From positions 14,820,501 to 14,884,500 of the forward strand of contig OX637291.1 of the NCBI GenBank assembly GCA_951799445.1: a stretch of 64,000 nt of DNA, given 5' to 3'. The position numbers and the translations under genes are program-made. Under the pieces are notes generated by a model. The model did no database searches, was not told the DNA's origin, and saw only the letters and a program-made list of their open reading frames with translations. This DNA is from Pseudisothecium myosuroides. Its lineage: Eukaryota; Streptophyta; Bryopsida; Hypnales; Lembophyllaceae. This document shows, in pieces, positions 9,157 to 20,940 of this stretch (within the stretch, counting starts at the first letter, position 1; each line of letters opens with the position of its first letter).

Positions 9157-11999
9157 ATGGTTCTCAAAGTGAGCGAGGTTAGTGGTAGTCTTGATCGATA
9201 TCACGGTGATTTCGAAGGCTCGGAAGGATTACTGCGAGCGAGTTTTCCTAATTTCGGAGAGAGCCTTGCGGGAGGGATGACCTTTAGGTCTAAGCGCTCA
9301 ACAGTCTACGCAGATGCTCCACCCTCTCCGTGCGGGTCAACATTGTCAGTGTCTTCTATGCTGTCTACCTCCCCTTCAAAGCCATCAGTTATGAGTGCAA
9401 GCTCTGTCTCCTCAAAACCCATTCCTATCGTCCTGCAGAAAAGGCATGGCCCTTACACCGAAAGGGGCTCATTTCATGCTTGGATCGATGCGATGAGGGC
9501 CCAGTCACCCCCTCACGTTCACTCACTTCACGAGGATATTCCTGATGCTTTCGATTTGGAAGACGCTGTTTATAAATCCTGGCTCGTAAGCATCTTCGCA
9601 CTCTACTCCCAGCAGAACCCACCATATTATATTAAAGCTTTGGCATTGATTGAGAAAGCGGCGGGAAGCCGTTATATTATTTTACCTATCTTACATCACG
9701 TCCTAGTTGCACCTATTCATGAATGCAACCAGTTAATTGAAGTCGTCTCGTTAATCGCAGGAAGAACATCCGTCAGCTCTGAGTTCGTTCGACTCAGTGA
9801 TTAAGCATTCGCACAAGAAGCAGGTTGTGGTGTTCCTTGATTATGATGGTACACTTTCACCGATTGTGGAGGACCCTGAACGAGCCTTCATGTCAGCTGA
9901 GGTTCGTGTTTCTTTCAAAAATTACTCAACCAAAGCTGGTGTATGCGACTTTGTTTAGCGAAATACAAACGGATGTGACTGAATCTAAAATGCTCTGCTT
10001 GTAATGTTCAACAGATGCGAGCTACTGTAAAGGAATTGGCATCTTGCTTCCCGACCGCAGTGATCAGTGGAAGATCTCGACCCAAGGTACCAGATGGGAT
10101 GGACTATTGTTTGCCTTTCGGGGGGTAGCCCCATAGAGAAAAAGCAGAAATATTGACCTTGCTAATGCACTTTTTGCCTTGCCTAGAGTCTATCCTGAAA
10201 TTGTTGTTGGAGTTAGTTTGGGGGTGGAGAGAGCGGGATGCATAAGGTGCTTATGGTTGCTTCCTTTCTGGAGCAGGTGTATGAGTTTGTGCAATTATCA
10301 GAACTATATTACGCTGGAAGTCATGGCATGGATATCATGGGACCTGCAAATCATGACGGTTTTCGGGTGAAGGGAACAAAAAGTAGAGACAAGAAGGTAA
10401 ACGCCGTTGTTCACGTGCTAACTGTTAGCAATTTATTGAGTTCGGTATTATTGATTATCTCTTTTAGATGTTTGGCCAATGTTCATCTTTTTTTTTCCAG
10501 AAGCTGTCCTTGCATTGAAGATGTTTGGCAGGTGATCATCTTATTGACCTTTAATCTTATTGTTCATGCCTGCAGGGGAATGACGTTGTTTTATTCCAGC
10601 CTGCCAGTGATTATCTTGAATTGATTAACCAGGTATTATTTCATGCCTCAGTTTGGGAAATTCTCTCCTTTTTATATATCTATTTTGGGCTTTAGCGCTT
10701 ATGCACTCTGATATTTTCTAAATAGTTGGATGTCCCTTTGTCCATTTTCTGGTGGTGTGTAGGCCTGATTATATGTGTTTGGTTTCCCAGGCCTGTAATG
10801 CTTTGATCGAAACCACGAAGTTGATCAAGGGCGCAAAGGTGGAGCACAACAAATTTTGTGTGACTGTGCACTTCCGACGAGTTAAAGAGGAGGTACATTT
10901 TCTAAGTGTCTGACCCTACTATTATTGAGTCATTGGTTCTCATGAATTAAGGTACTGCACTGTCTTGAGTTTGAAATGTGTGAACATTTAAAGTTGAGGA
11001 TGTACATATAAATTTCAATCTAAATCTGGTGAACCTATTATGATTGTGGTGCAGCATTGGGAGGCACTCGCGGAGCGGGTGGGTAATGTTATGAAAGATT
11101 TTCCGACTTTAATCTTGACAAATGGCCGGAAGGTACGGTATTTTTGTCGTTTAGTTCATTGGTATGCGCAGTCACAATTTTCTTACGTGTTTATGATGTA
11201 AATGCATAGAGTTTGACTCACGTCTGTATCATGTTTCTGACAGGTTCTGGAGGTTCGCCCTTCCATTGCGTGGGATAAAGGCAAAGCTGTGGACTTTCTT
11301 CTCCAGTCACTCGGTGAGGGGTAGCATTAAGACCAGTCGTATCTTTCTAAGAGAACTCTATTTTATACCATGCAATAGAATTGTGTTTCTGTGTGCTATT
11401 TGGTCTTTATTGCGTAGTTACTCAATATCATTTCGAGAAACTCATTTGTTGATTTTTTATCTGCAGGATACAACGACACCAGCGATATCCTTCCTCTGTA
11501 TATTGGAGATGATAAGACTGATGAAGATGCTTTTCGGGTACGCACCATGTCTCTTTCCTAACCTTTTGTGCCGTTCATGCTATCATTTGTAAACGTTGTA
11601 ATTCTCCTTGATTTCCACCGACCTGCAATATGTGAGTTCCTAGTATATATGGAAATGAGGTATAATTATCACTGCTCACAGTTAAATGTGACTGTGATTA
11701 CCAGACGATCAACAGGTCAAAGCACGGTTGCAGCATTTTGGTTTCTTCTGTTCCCAAATCAACTGACGCGAAACTGTCTCTCCAGGACCCATCCGAGGTA
11801 TATATTCCGATTTATCCTTCTTCTAAGGAACACCTTTGGTTTTGTGTGTTCTTTCGTGGGATGTTTTGGTTATTTCATAGACCAACAGTGTAGCGTGATT
11901 CCACAGGTTAAAGAGTTTTTGCATAGGCTCGTGCACTGGAAGAAGTGGGGATTGGAAAGCCGAAACGGTCTTCAGAAGGGCGTCTACAACAACAACTAA
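9157..11999 (+). CDS. TPP: Trehalose-6-phosphate phosphatase, 11 coding exons, 441 aa
   Basis: Removes phosphate from trehalose 6-phosphate, the last step of trehalose synthesis and a control point of the plant sugar signal T6P. Coding exons: 9157-9585, 9761-9901, 10015-10086, 10277-10396, 10576-10632, 10791-10892, 11055-11132, 11244-11313, 11467-11537, 11705-11797, 11907-11999. All introns are GT-AG and the frame closes throughout. HAD-phosphatase motifs are visible: [10 protein letters not shown] with D170 and D172, ISGRSRPK (207-214), GSHGMD (228-233), [11 protein letters not shown] (338-348) and [10 protein letters not shown] (370-379). Residues 1-140 are a Ser-rich plant-type N-terminal extension, so the protein is longer than the common 370-390 aa plant enzymes. 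The start is the first ATG of the frame, in a good context (gccATGg). Catalytic residues look complete, so it should be active. Confidence 0.96.
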
Positions 12000-13125
12000 A
12001 ATGCCTTACCTGCATCATTTTATCTATTCCAAGCCTGCTCCAAATCTCTTGTGGATACAGCCGACAATTTTGGTCGCAATGACCTCAACACCTCTCACCT
12101 TGTTAAGTGAATATCACCTGTAAAATATATTAATATATCATTCCTAATATCTCGGTCAACCACCATCTCGGTAAATCCAACCATGGTTTCGAGGCCTACG
12201 TTCTGCTAACCTTGCGGGTTCAGTACCTACTTGGAACTGGCGTTATGCTAATCCAGAGCTAACATGATCAAAAAACAAACAGTGTTGAAGGCATCGCATA
12301 CAAATTCGTTGGGGCTGCCTGAGGATGGACATAGATCTTAAAATTGGCGAGAAGAATGGGGCCTCTTGCGACATGGGAGACGAGACAAATTCTGTAACAT
12401 TAATTGAACGGACGGGTCTGCCCGGGAGTTTCAAATCCAGGATGATGCGATCAAGTCCGGACATCGGAAACTGAATCGTCATCAATATTATTGTGAGCCC
12501 AACATTGAGGCGTACTACAATCTCTTTCGACATATTAAATCGTCACAAACGTGACCCTGACTACGACGTTGCTGTGTTAAGAGGTCTTCGCATTCAAACA
12601 GACAATTTTGGAGAACCCCACGAATCTCCATGTATTATTTAGCACTGCATGTTCTGGTAGTTGGTGCAATTTTGGCTGTTCTCATTGCCATTCTCATACT
12701 TAGCAATAGCGTAGACTGTAGATTCATGGTGTTATTACGATGCCCAAGTTTTGCTTCAATCTTGAGCTATTACCAAAGTATTCTACCTGCAGAAAATTAC
12801 TCCCTTAGTGAAATAGCATCATAGATTACTTAAGAGTAGGTGAGGTGTACCGGAGAAGGTTGTAAAGCTTGGCCTAGGATTCAGGCCTTTACTACTAAAT
12901 AATCGAATCTGGAGGACCTGGTGTCCTGGTCTATGGAGAAACGGAGAAATATGAATGACCATAACATTATATACTTTGTTGGCTGTGACTGCCCATGACC
13001 AAAGAAGCACCAAAATGCTTTGATTATTGGACCAATAGGTGCATTCTTTGTTTCTACATTCTTTGCTTCTACATTCCTCATTGTCCTTCAAGGGATATAC
13101 CAATTTCGGTGGTGGGGGTCCTCCA
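12000..13125. other. TPP 3' flank, no gene recognised
   Basis: The first several hundred bases are richer in G/C than the later spacer and probably hold the TPP 3' UTR. The open frames at 12243-12533 (-) and 12819-13211 (-) have no recognisable domain and overlap repeat sequence. Confidence 0.4.
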
Positions 13126-13657
13126 TTAACCCCTAAGCGCTCGAACAACCACCTTTTGGTCATTGCCTGACTTTGGGTAAATTTTTTGGGTGGAAAAAAA
13201 CTTTTTTTCAAATTTTTTTTTCAATTTTTCAATTTTTCAAGATTGCTTTATCTTTCAATATTTATATTCAAAACTAAGATCACTATGGTCAAACAGAAGT
13301 TGTGAGAGAAATAGCACACAGTGTTTAGAATTTGCCTAGTATTGAAAAACTTACTATTTTGGAAAAGTGTTGGTGTTCTCAATACGAGATCTTATGCATT
13401 TTTTCACAAATCAATAGGAACCACAATTTTGACCAATAAAAAAAAATTCAATTGCTAAAGATAGAATTTATATTTTTGGTGAATTTTTGAAGTTATATCA
13501 TTTGAAGAGAATCTAAAAATAATTTTTTAATTTTGACCATACGGATATTTTCTACTTTTCGTGCTTCACATTATCTTTTTTGATGCAAACTTCAAAAAAA
13601 TTATAGAACTTATATTTTATAACACATTTATGTTTTGTCTGAATCTCTAGGGGTTAA
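13126..13657. mobile_element. TTAA-family element, subfamily III (532 bp)
   Basis: Starts TTAA-CCCCTAAGCGCTC at 13126 and ends CTCTAGGGG-TTAA at 13657. The left end resembles that of the 231-bp element at 56403 (TTAACCCCTAAACGCCTC). The interior is very A/T-rich and unlike subfamilies I and II. It is assigned by its ends only. Confidence 0.55.
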
Positions 13658-13897
13658 AAAATAGGATCCCTTGCTAGCTAGGTGAAGACTTTGGTGTCAA
13701 TGTCCATTTTAAGCCCTTAATACTTGAGGGTTTTGGATAAAATCTAGATGGTTCTATAATACTCCGTATATAATTTCTTTAACTATTTTGAAGTTAGCAT
13801 TAGAAAAAGAGATGTTAGACATATATCTTTGGAAATTATCGTTAGTCAAATTTAAATTTTTTATTTATAGATCTTTATCACATTCATTAGAAAGCAT

Positions 13898-14826
13898 TGA
13901 ACCCCTAAAGGACCGAGGTCTTTTTTCTGCCCCAAAACACTAAAAACTGCCATTTCTATAGCAAAGAATAAATAAAAAAATTAATTGTTTTTTTTCACAT
14001 CTAACCGTATGATCTTACACCTAACTAGTATAGAAAAGTGTGGAAAAAACTTCAGAATTTTTGACCGCACAGATTGCAAGATATTTGCATTTAAAGTGGA
14101 AAAAACAAGTTTTTCAGCACATTGCGGGACTAGATTTTTTGACTTTGCACATTTTTAACTTAAAATTTTTGCACTATAGAGTTTTGAGCTTTAAATCTTT
14201 ATGGTGGATAATTGAGTTGAGAGTCTAGGGAAAAAAAAATTCAAAAAAACATAATTTTCATTCTTAAAAAAATTGTTAAGTAGAAGTAGGTATGAGATAG
14301 AAGGAAAATCTAAAATACTAATATCTTTTAGATGGAATTAAAATGCACTAATCCCATTGGTGAGATTGTTCTAGCAAGTAAACTAAACCATACAAAAGAA
14401 AATTTATTGAAAAATTTGAAAAATTGCTTTCAGAAATGAATTCTACAAGTTATTTTTTTCAGAAAGATGCTCTAACTGCCTGAAAAACAAGAATGTCCAT
14501 AACTTTCTAATAACAAATCCAAATGAAATGAATCAAAGCTTTCCAGATACACAAAAATATAATCTATGAGATAAAAAAATTCAAAAAAAAAAATTCAAAA
14601 TTTTGCAATTTTTTTTTTTCTGCTCCCCATCCCTTGTTTTGAGCTTATTTGGTCATAACTTCTGTTTCCGGGCACCGATTGTGAAAAAAATTATATTCCC
14701 ACAAAGCTTATAAATTTTTCTATCTTCAAAAAAAGTTTCAAAAAATCATGACAAAATTTCATCCCGTAGGTACCTGCCCGAAATCCCATTTGTCCCCCAA
14801 AGGGACAACAATCCTTTAGGGGTTAA
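13898..14826 (+). mobile_element. TTAA-family element 3, subfamily II (929 bp)
   Basis: The left boundary has TGAA in place of TTAA, then CCCCTAAAGGACCGAGG. The right end is CCTTTAGGGG-TTAA (14823-14826). The interior matches 15687-16935 and 52397-53341 closely (TTTTTTCTGCC, CACATTGCGGGACTAGATTTT, CATAACTTCTGTTCC). No coding region is seen. Confidence 0.85.
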
Positions 14827-15686
14827 CTTCAAATTTTTATCAAAATATAATTATATTTTTATTAATTTTTTGGGGGTATAATAAACAGCATCTGTATTAA
14901 AGGTTATCAATAGGGCATACTATGAACATCAATTGTTTTACTAATTGTGTTCAAAACATAACAACTTCTATATTTTGTAATTTTTTATCAAAAGTTTATT
15001 TTTTAAATAAAGCATAGTATACATTTATAAGAAACAATCAACATATTATGATAGGTAACTTTTTTTTGCATCCAACAATGTCCATCACTACCTTACTAAA
15101 TGCTTCAAATTGGATTAAAACTAACTTTGAAGAGATTGGATGCTACACATGTGTAGTACTTATGAATGATCTTTGAGATCCAGAGAGTACTTGGGGTGAA
15201 TATTAGATTATTTGTACAAAACTTTATACTAATGCATTCTATTCATTGTAAAAAATATAGACTGAGACGCTTAGGGAGTAGAAGAATAAATTGGAACCCC
15301 TTCGATATCTATTATTGCCTTTTATGAACATTTTAAAGAGCTCTCCGATAATTTTTAGTACATTGATTTGTCTTATGAATGATGGGAGACAATAAAAATT
15401 CTCTAAAATATTTGCATCATCACAACACTTTATTTTTAGAAAATTGGTTTATGTAGAGTAATATTTCAACTTGCACTAATTCCAAATAATGTGACTTAGG
15501 TAAATTAATGTTCCTCACTCTATTAGGATAAATTAGTATTGTGAAGTTTTGTTGTTTTTGCACTACTAGTTGTCATCTTTCGTTGTGCTGATATTATTGA
15601 TCATGACACCTTACATTTCAAAAGTCAGTTTGACAAGATTTAAATCTTTAAAAAAAATTCTACTTAAGAAGAACCAAGTTGGAATT
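14827..15686. other. AT-rich spacer, nothing recognised
   Basis: No gene, RNA or repeat family was recognised. Confidence 0.4.
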
Positions 15687-16935
15687 TTAACCCCTAAAGG
15701 ACCAAGGCCTTTTTTCTGCCAAAAAAACACTCAAAACTATCATATCTATAGTAAAGAGTAAAAAAAATTGAAAATTGTTTTTTTTTCACATTTGACCGTA
15801 GGAACTTACACCTAACTACACTAAATAGGGTATTTAGTGTTGGATTACATTTAGTGTAATTACCACCCTACTTGACCCTACACTAAATGTCAATTTTAGG
15901 ACGATTAGTGTAGTGCTAAACTTCAATGCGCCGCCTTTGTCTTCTCTTCCCTTCTACCTTCCTTTAATAAGTTCTAACACTAAATGTAAACATTTTCAGA
16001 TTTCAGATTTACCATAGAGTATATTTAATGTTAGAAATTACATTTAATGTTACTTACTTTGGTAGGCTTAATGATATTTAGTGTCATGGTTTGCAAATAG
16101 TGTTGCCAACACTAAATACCCTATTTAGTGTAGTATGAGAGTGTGTGGAAAAAATTTCAGAATTTGACCGCACAGATTGCAAGATATCTGCGTTTAAAAT
16201 GAGAAAAACAAGTTTTTCAGCACATTGCGGGACTAGATTTTTTGACTTTAAAAAATTTTAACTTAAAAATTTTGCACTATAGAGTTTTTAGCTTTAAATC
16301 TTTATAGTGGAGAATTGAGTTGAGAGTCTAGGAAAAAAAATTCAAAAAAACTTAATTATCATTTCTAAAAAAATTGTTGAGTAGAAGTAGGTATGAGAGA
16401 GAAGGAAAATCTAAAATATTAATATATTTTAGATGGAATTAAAGTGCACTAATCCCAATGTGAGATTGTTCTAGCAAGTAAATCAGACCATGTAAAAAAA
16501 AGAATTGAAAAATTGAAAAAATTGCATTCAGAAATGAATCCTACAAGTTATTTTTTCAAGAAGATGCTCTAACTAACTGCCCAAAAAACAAGAATGTCCA
16601 TAACTTTCTCATAACAAATCCAAATGAAATGAATCAAAGCTTTCCAAATAGACAAAAATATAATATATGAAAAAAAAAATATTAAAAAAAAAAAATTCAA
16701 ATTTTCGTCCATTTTTTTTGCTGCCTGGGCTGCCCCCCATCCCCTGTTTTGAGCTTATTTGGTCATAACTTCTGTTCTCGAGCACCGATTGTTAAAAAAA
16801 TTATATTCTTACAAAGCTTATCAGTTTTTCTATCTCCAAAAAAAGTTTCAAAAATCCCGACTAAATTTCAGCCTGTAGGTACCTGCCCGAAAACGCATTT
16901 GTCTCCCAAAGGGACAATTGTCCTTTAGGGGTTAA
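15687..16935 (+). mobile_element. TTAA-family element 4, subfamily II, with nested MITE
   Basis: Ends are TTAA-CCCCTAAAGGACCAAGG (15687) and CCTTTAGGGG-TTAA (16932-16935). Without the nested 312-bp MITE and one TA it is about 935 bp, the same size as its sisters. It is very close to the copy at 52397-53341, which suggests comparatively recent activity of this subfamily. Confidence 0.88.
15819..16130. mobile_element. TA-target MITE with 25-bp perfect ends (312 bp), nested
   Basis: The ends begin CACTAAATAGGGTATTTAGT and match as a 25-bp perfect inverted repeat. TA is duplicated at 15817-15818 and 16131-16132. The empty site CCTAACTAGTATGAGAG is present in the sister element near 52520, so the borders are exact. 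Although the ends begin CACTA, the 2-bp TA duplication argues against the CACTA superfamily (3 bp) and for a Tc1/mariner-type MITE. The first 21 bases of each end are themselves a palindrome (CACTAAATA-GGG-TATTTAGTG). Confidence 0.93.
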
Positions 16936-17675
16936 CTTACCCTTTTTTCAAAAAAATTAAATCATTCAAAAACTACAAGTATGTTTCATTCTGTAAGAGT
17001 GAATTTTTAGTTGAAAAAATAGTCATTAAAAATATTCCAATAAATAAGTAATAAAAAAATATTTCAAATCTTCACAAATCTTCCATTTTAAATTCAAAGC
17101 AATAACAATTATGGAAATCTTTATTAAAGAATAAATTTATATTTTTTTAGAATGAATTTTTCAATGAAGTTTGGCACGGACATACTGTATATTTTTCTTC
17201 AATTTGTAAGGTATATGATTTTATACCATTTTGAGATACATTCAAAAGTTACATCCTAATGCATTTCCAAGAAGTATTTTGTTTCGAATTGGGGGCAAGC
17301 TGGGTAGCTTACAAAAATAACTTTTTTAAACCAAAAGATATTTGATTTGGTCCACTAGAGTTATACGTATATGAAATATTATATTTTTAATAATGAAGTG
17401 AAGGTTATGAGGAATATTATTTTGCAGGCAATCATGGAATTTTTCATCAAAAATGAGGTTTGAAGTTCAATTTAAAACTCAAAAAGCAGTATAGTTTTTG
17501 AAAAATAATAAAGTTTTAGAATGCAAATTTCTTATTATAACATTATAAACATTGTAATTGACATTTTTAAAATTTATATAAATTGTTGATAACTATATGT
17601 TTCACAACATAGAGTGACTCCTTTTGTTTAGTATTATTTGCAAGAATGAATATAAAACATTTTTGTTGAATTTTT
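16936..17675. other. AT-rich spacer, nothing recognised
   Basis: No gene or repeat family was recognised. Confidence 0.4.
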
Positions 17676-18323
17676 TTAACCCCTAAAGTTCTAAGGTGCT
17701 TTTTTCTTTTTTCTTTCTTTTTTCTTTTCTTTTTCTTTCTGTGTCAAATCCGCTCAAAACTGCCAATTCTAATGCAAAGAGTACAAAGTTTCAAAAAAAA
17801 AATTTGAATGTAAAAGTGCAAAAGAAATTGAAGAACTTAGACCTTGTAGATTGTAAAATATTTGAGTTCAAAGTGAAGAAAATGCAATTTTTTGGCACAG
17901 TGGCTAACTAGATTTTAAGACTTTGAATCTTCTTAATTTAATTTTTTTTAATTTAAAATTTAATTAGTTTTTTAATAACAAAAATTGAATTGAGAGTCTA
18001 GAGAAAAAATTCAAAAAAATAAATTTAATTATCATTCTTTAAAAAAATTGAAGTAGAAGTAAGTATAAGTTAGAGGAAAAAAACTATTATTAACAACTCC
18101 ACGATGGAATTGAAACACACTAATTCCAATGGTGAGATTGTTCTAACAATCAAACTTAACCTATTTCAATTTATTTATTTTTAAATTGTAGAAGTTGAGC
18201 TTAGAAACCACTCTTGTACATTATTTTTTTCTAAAAGATGCTACAACTGCCTAAAAAACAAGATGCTCCATAACTTTCACATCACTTATCCAAATGGAAC
18301 AAACCAAATCTATTGATATATTA
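17676..18323 (+). mobile_element. TTAA-family element 5, right end lost
   Basis: Begins TTAA-CCCCTAAAGTTCTAAGG and contains a pyrimidine run at about 17700-17738. It follows subfamily II to about 18310, but with many substitutions. The expected right end is absent: the sequence runs into the MITE at 18326 and the next TTAA element at 18912. Confidence 0.7.
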
Positions 18324-18325
18324 TA

Positions 18326-18835
18326 GCTTCCTAGATGCTTGGGTAGCCTTCCACCTAACAATTAATTAAACTACAAAATTGAATTAGGCAATTCAAAAAA
18401 TAATATATTAAATCATGCAACTTTAATATATATTGCTACTTTCATCTTAGGTGGACGCATTTATCTAAATCCTTCTCTTGACAACCAAATCCTAAACTTT
18501 CTACCTTGTATGTCAAGGTTAACATTTTGTTAAGTATTAGAGTTTGTTGTGTGTGAAAAATATATTTTGTTTGTATGAGATTGTGCTTCACAATAGTCAA
18601 AATGGTAAGGCAAAAAATATATATTTTTGTATGTTTACAATTATTGACAAAGAAGAGATGCAAAATTGTGTAGAGCAAGTTGAATTTCTATGATTGAATC
18701 TGAGTTTCATTTCTATTAATTAGGCGATATTTATATACATTTTAGAAGGGGGGGAGAGCGGGGTGGACTAAGTTTTTAATTTTTCCAAAAATTTAGGCCC
18801 CCTTTTAATTATTGATTTTCTATTTGCTAGGAAGC
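18326..18835. mobile_element. TA-target MITE family B, copy 1 (510 bp)
   Basis: Left end GCTTCCTAGATGCTTGGG, right end inverse GCTTCCTAGCAAAT, flanked by TA (18324-18325, 18836-18837). It shares a long interior with 51376-51875 (TTTACAATTATTGACAAAGA, GAGCAAGTTGAATTTC). The open frame at 18442-18678 (-) lies inside and is not conserved. Confidence 0.75.
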
Positions 18836-18911
18836 TACAGTAGACAAAATTATTACCTATTAAATAATAAAAAAAATTTAAAGCTTTTGTGGAAGTTTTC
18901 GTTGCCATGTC

Positions 18912-19852
18912 TTAACCCCTAAAGTTCTTGGACTTTGTTTTCACCAAAAAAGCTCAAAAATTGCCATTTCTAGTACAAGTACCAAACTTTAGAAAATAAA
19001 ATTTTGGACAAATGTAATTTTAGGATCTTATAGAATGTTAGTTTTAGAAGATGTGGAAAAAAAATTCAGAATTTTCCACCAGGTGGATTGCAAGATATTA
19101 GCATTTGAATTGGTAGAAATCCTTATTTTGTCCCTGCAAAAAACAGGGCAACTTCACTTCACAAGGTCACATTTGTATGAAAAAATGTCCAAAATGGTGG
19201 TATTTCTTTGAAGTCTTTTTCCTAAACAAGTTGTCTACATGCTTAAATTTTTTTAATCATTTGGAATTGTACAACATTTAGGAAAAAAATAGTAAGTAGA
19301 AAGAAGTAGAGAATGAGTCAAAATACAAAATTGTTAAGAATTTAATTATGGAATTGAAAAATGTCAATCCCAATGGTTGTAATGTTCAATTGTTACAAAC
19401 CATCTACATCCTATGCTATTATTTTTTTCAAAAAATATCAAAAATTGAATGAAATAAACGACTTCAAAGTTTATTTTAGAATAGAGAATCTATAACTGCC
19501 CATAAACTAAAGCTCCTCATAATTGTTGACTCATTAATCAAAATGGAATGATTCAAAGCTTTCCACATATATATACACACACTAGGAAACCAATTTCAAA
19601 TTTTTGTTTATGAAAAAAGTGATTTTTTTCTGATTTGCCTGGACTGCCCAAACTAAGAAACAAACAATATATTAGGCCATAACTTTTGACGCATATTTCC
19701 AAATGTCATAAAAATTTAGTGCATATGAAAGATAATCTTTGTCCCCACCTTCTATTAAAATTTCAGCTTAAAATAAACAAATTTATAGTCACAAGTACTT
19801 GCCCAAAATCGCTATGTTGCTAAAAATAGTAGGCTGGTCCTTTAAAAATTAA
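18912..19852 (+). mobile_element. TTAA-family element 6, subfamily I (941 bp)
   Basis: Ends are TTAA-CCCCTAAAGTTCTTGG and a decayed right end CCTTTAAAAA-TTAA. The interior matches 33819-35875 over its whole length and keeps the empty sites both for the foldback (GTGCATATGAAAG near 19720) and for MITE family A (GTTAGTTTTAGAAG near 19030). Confidence 0.85.
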
Positions 19853-20218
19853 CTATTTTGTGCTTTTTGTGGCATAACCTCTTTTCCTAGTCATTGATTA
19901 AAATAAAAATTATATTTTTGAAAATATTTATTTATTTATCTATCCTGAATTTTTTTCTTAAATATTGAAAAAAATTGAAATCATAAGAGCCTACTTGAAC
20001 TATCAAGTATCCCTAAGGGACACTTTAGCATTTAGGAATTACGCAAATTAATTCAATACTTATTTTGTCAACATAATTTCAATCATTTCAAGTTGGAGGA
20101 CATATTCAAAGAAAAAAACTCACTATTGAAAAATTGAAATTGAATTGAAAAATATTTATTATTGCACTTATATATATTTCTAATTTTTTACTTTTGCATA
20201 ATCATACTACTAAAATCA

Positions 20219-20940
20219 CAATCTATTCCATAATATCACATTTTTACACTGGATGATATTACAGAAATTTGTTAACCGTTGCATTGGTGATGTTATAGAG
20301 GGCGACAGGGTGATATTATAGAGGTATGATACAAAACACTTCTTTTGCCTCCAAATTTCACACATTTGCACATTTCTTGTGAATGTTTGTGAATGTTTGA
20401 GCTTTGAATGTTCTTGTGACGCTATTACTTGATTGCTTTTACCAAATGACATGAAAAATTTGATACATTGAAGCATTTTTTTGCAAATTGCATACATTTT
20501 GAAAGTTTTTGCAAATTTCAACTCTATTGCAAAGTTTTGGTCATCATTGTTTGTGAGGCAAGAACTTTATCAAGTGGAGGTGGTGTGCAAGTATTAGATT
20601 GAACTCAAGAATGTCTTCAAGGTACACAACTTTGTTTACAATTGCTTTGTTGAGGTTTGACTTCAAGAATGAATTGTTGTTTTCAACATTAAGCTTTGTT
20701 TGAGCTTTATTTGAGCTTCATTTTAGCAATTTGAGAGTAATTTGAGTCTTGATCTATTAGTTGGATGTATTTAGAGTTCAAACTTCAAACAATTTTAAGT
20801 TGAAATGAAGAAATTTGAAGAGCGACTTCTATAATATCACATTTTCAGACTGCGTGATATTACAGAATTTCAATGGAGGTCAATCTTGACAGGTGATATT
20901 ATGGAGGATTGACAGAGTGATATTAAAGAAGTATCACATT
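20219..20940 (+). repeat. Diverged direct repeat about 610 bp apart
   Basis: The block at 20219-20340 (ATAATATCACATTTTT, GATGATATTACAGAA, GTGATATTATAGAGG) recurs diverged at 20827-20940 (ATAATATCACATTTTC, GTGATATTACAGAA, GTGATATTAAAGAAG). Each block also carries the TGATATTA word and its inverse. It may belong to the 5' part of the Helitron. Confidence 0.6.

Noticed and set aside
10238..10624. Independent 128-codon gene
   Set aside because: It is TPP exon 4 read on through its intron.
11266..11999. Overlapping open frames at 11266-11592 and 11568-11999
   Set aside because: They are off-frame or intron read-through within the TPP gene. The spliced exons account for the coding signal.
15819..16130. 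CACTA-superfamily element
   Set aside because: The ends start CACTA, but the target duplication is TA (2 bp), proved by the empty site, not 3 bp.
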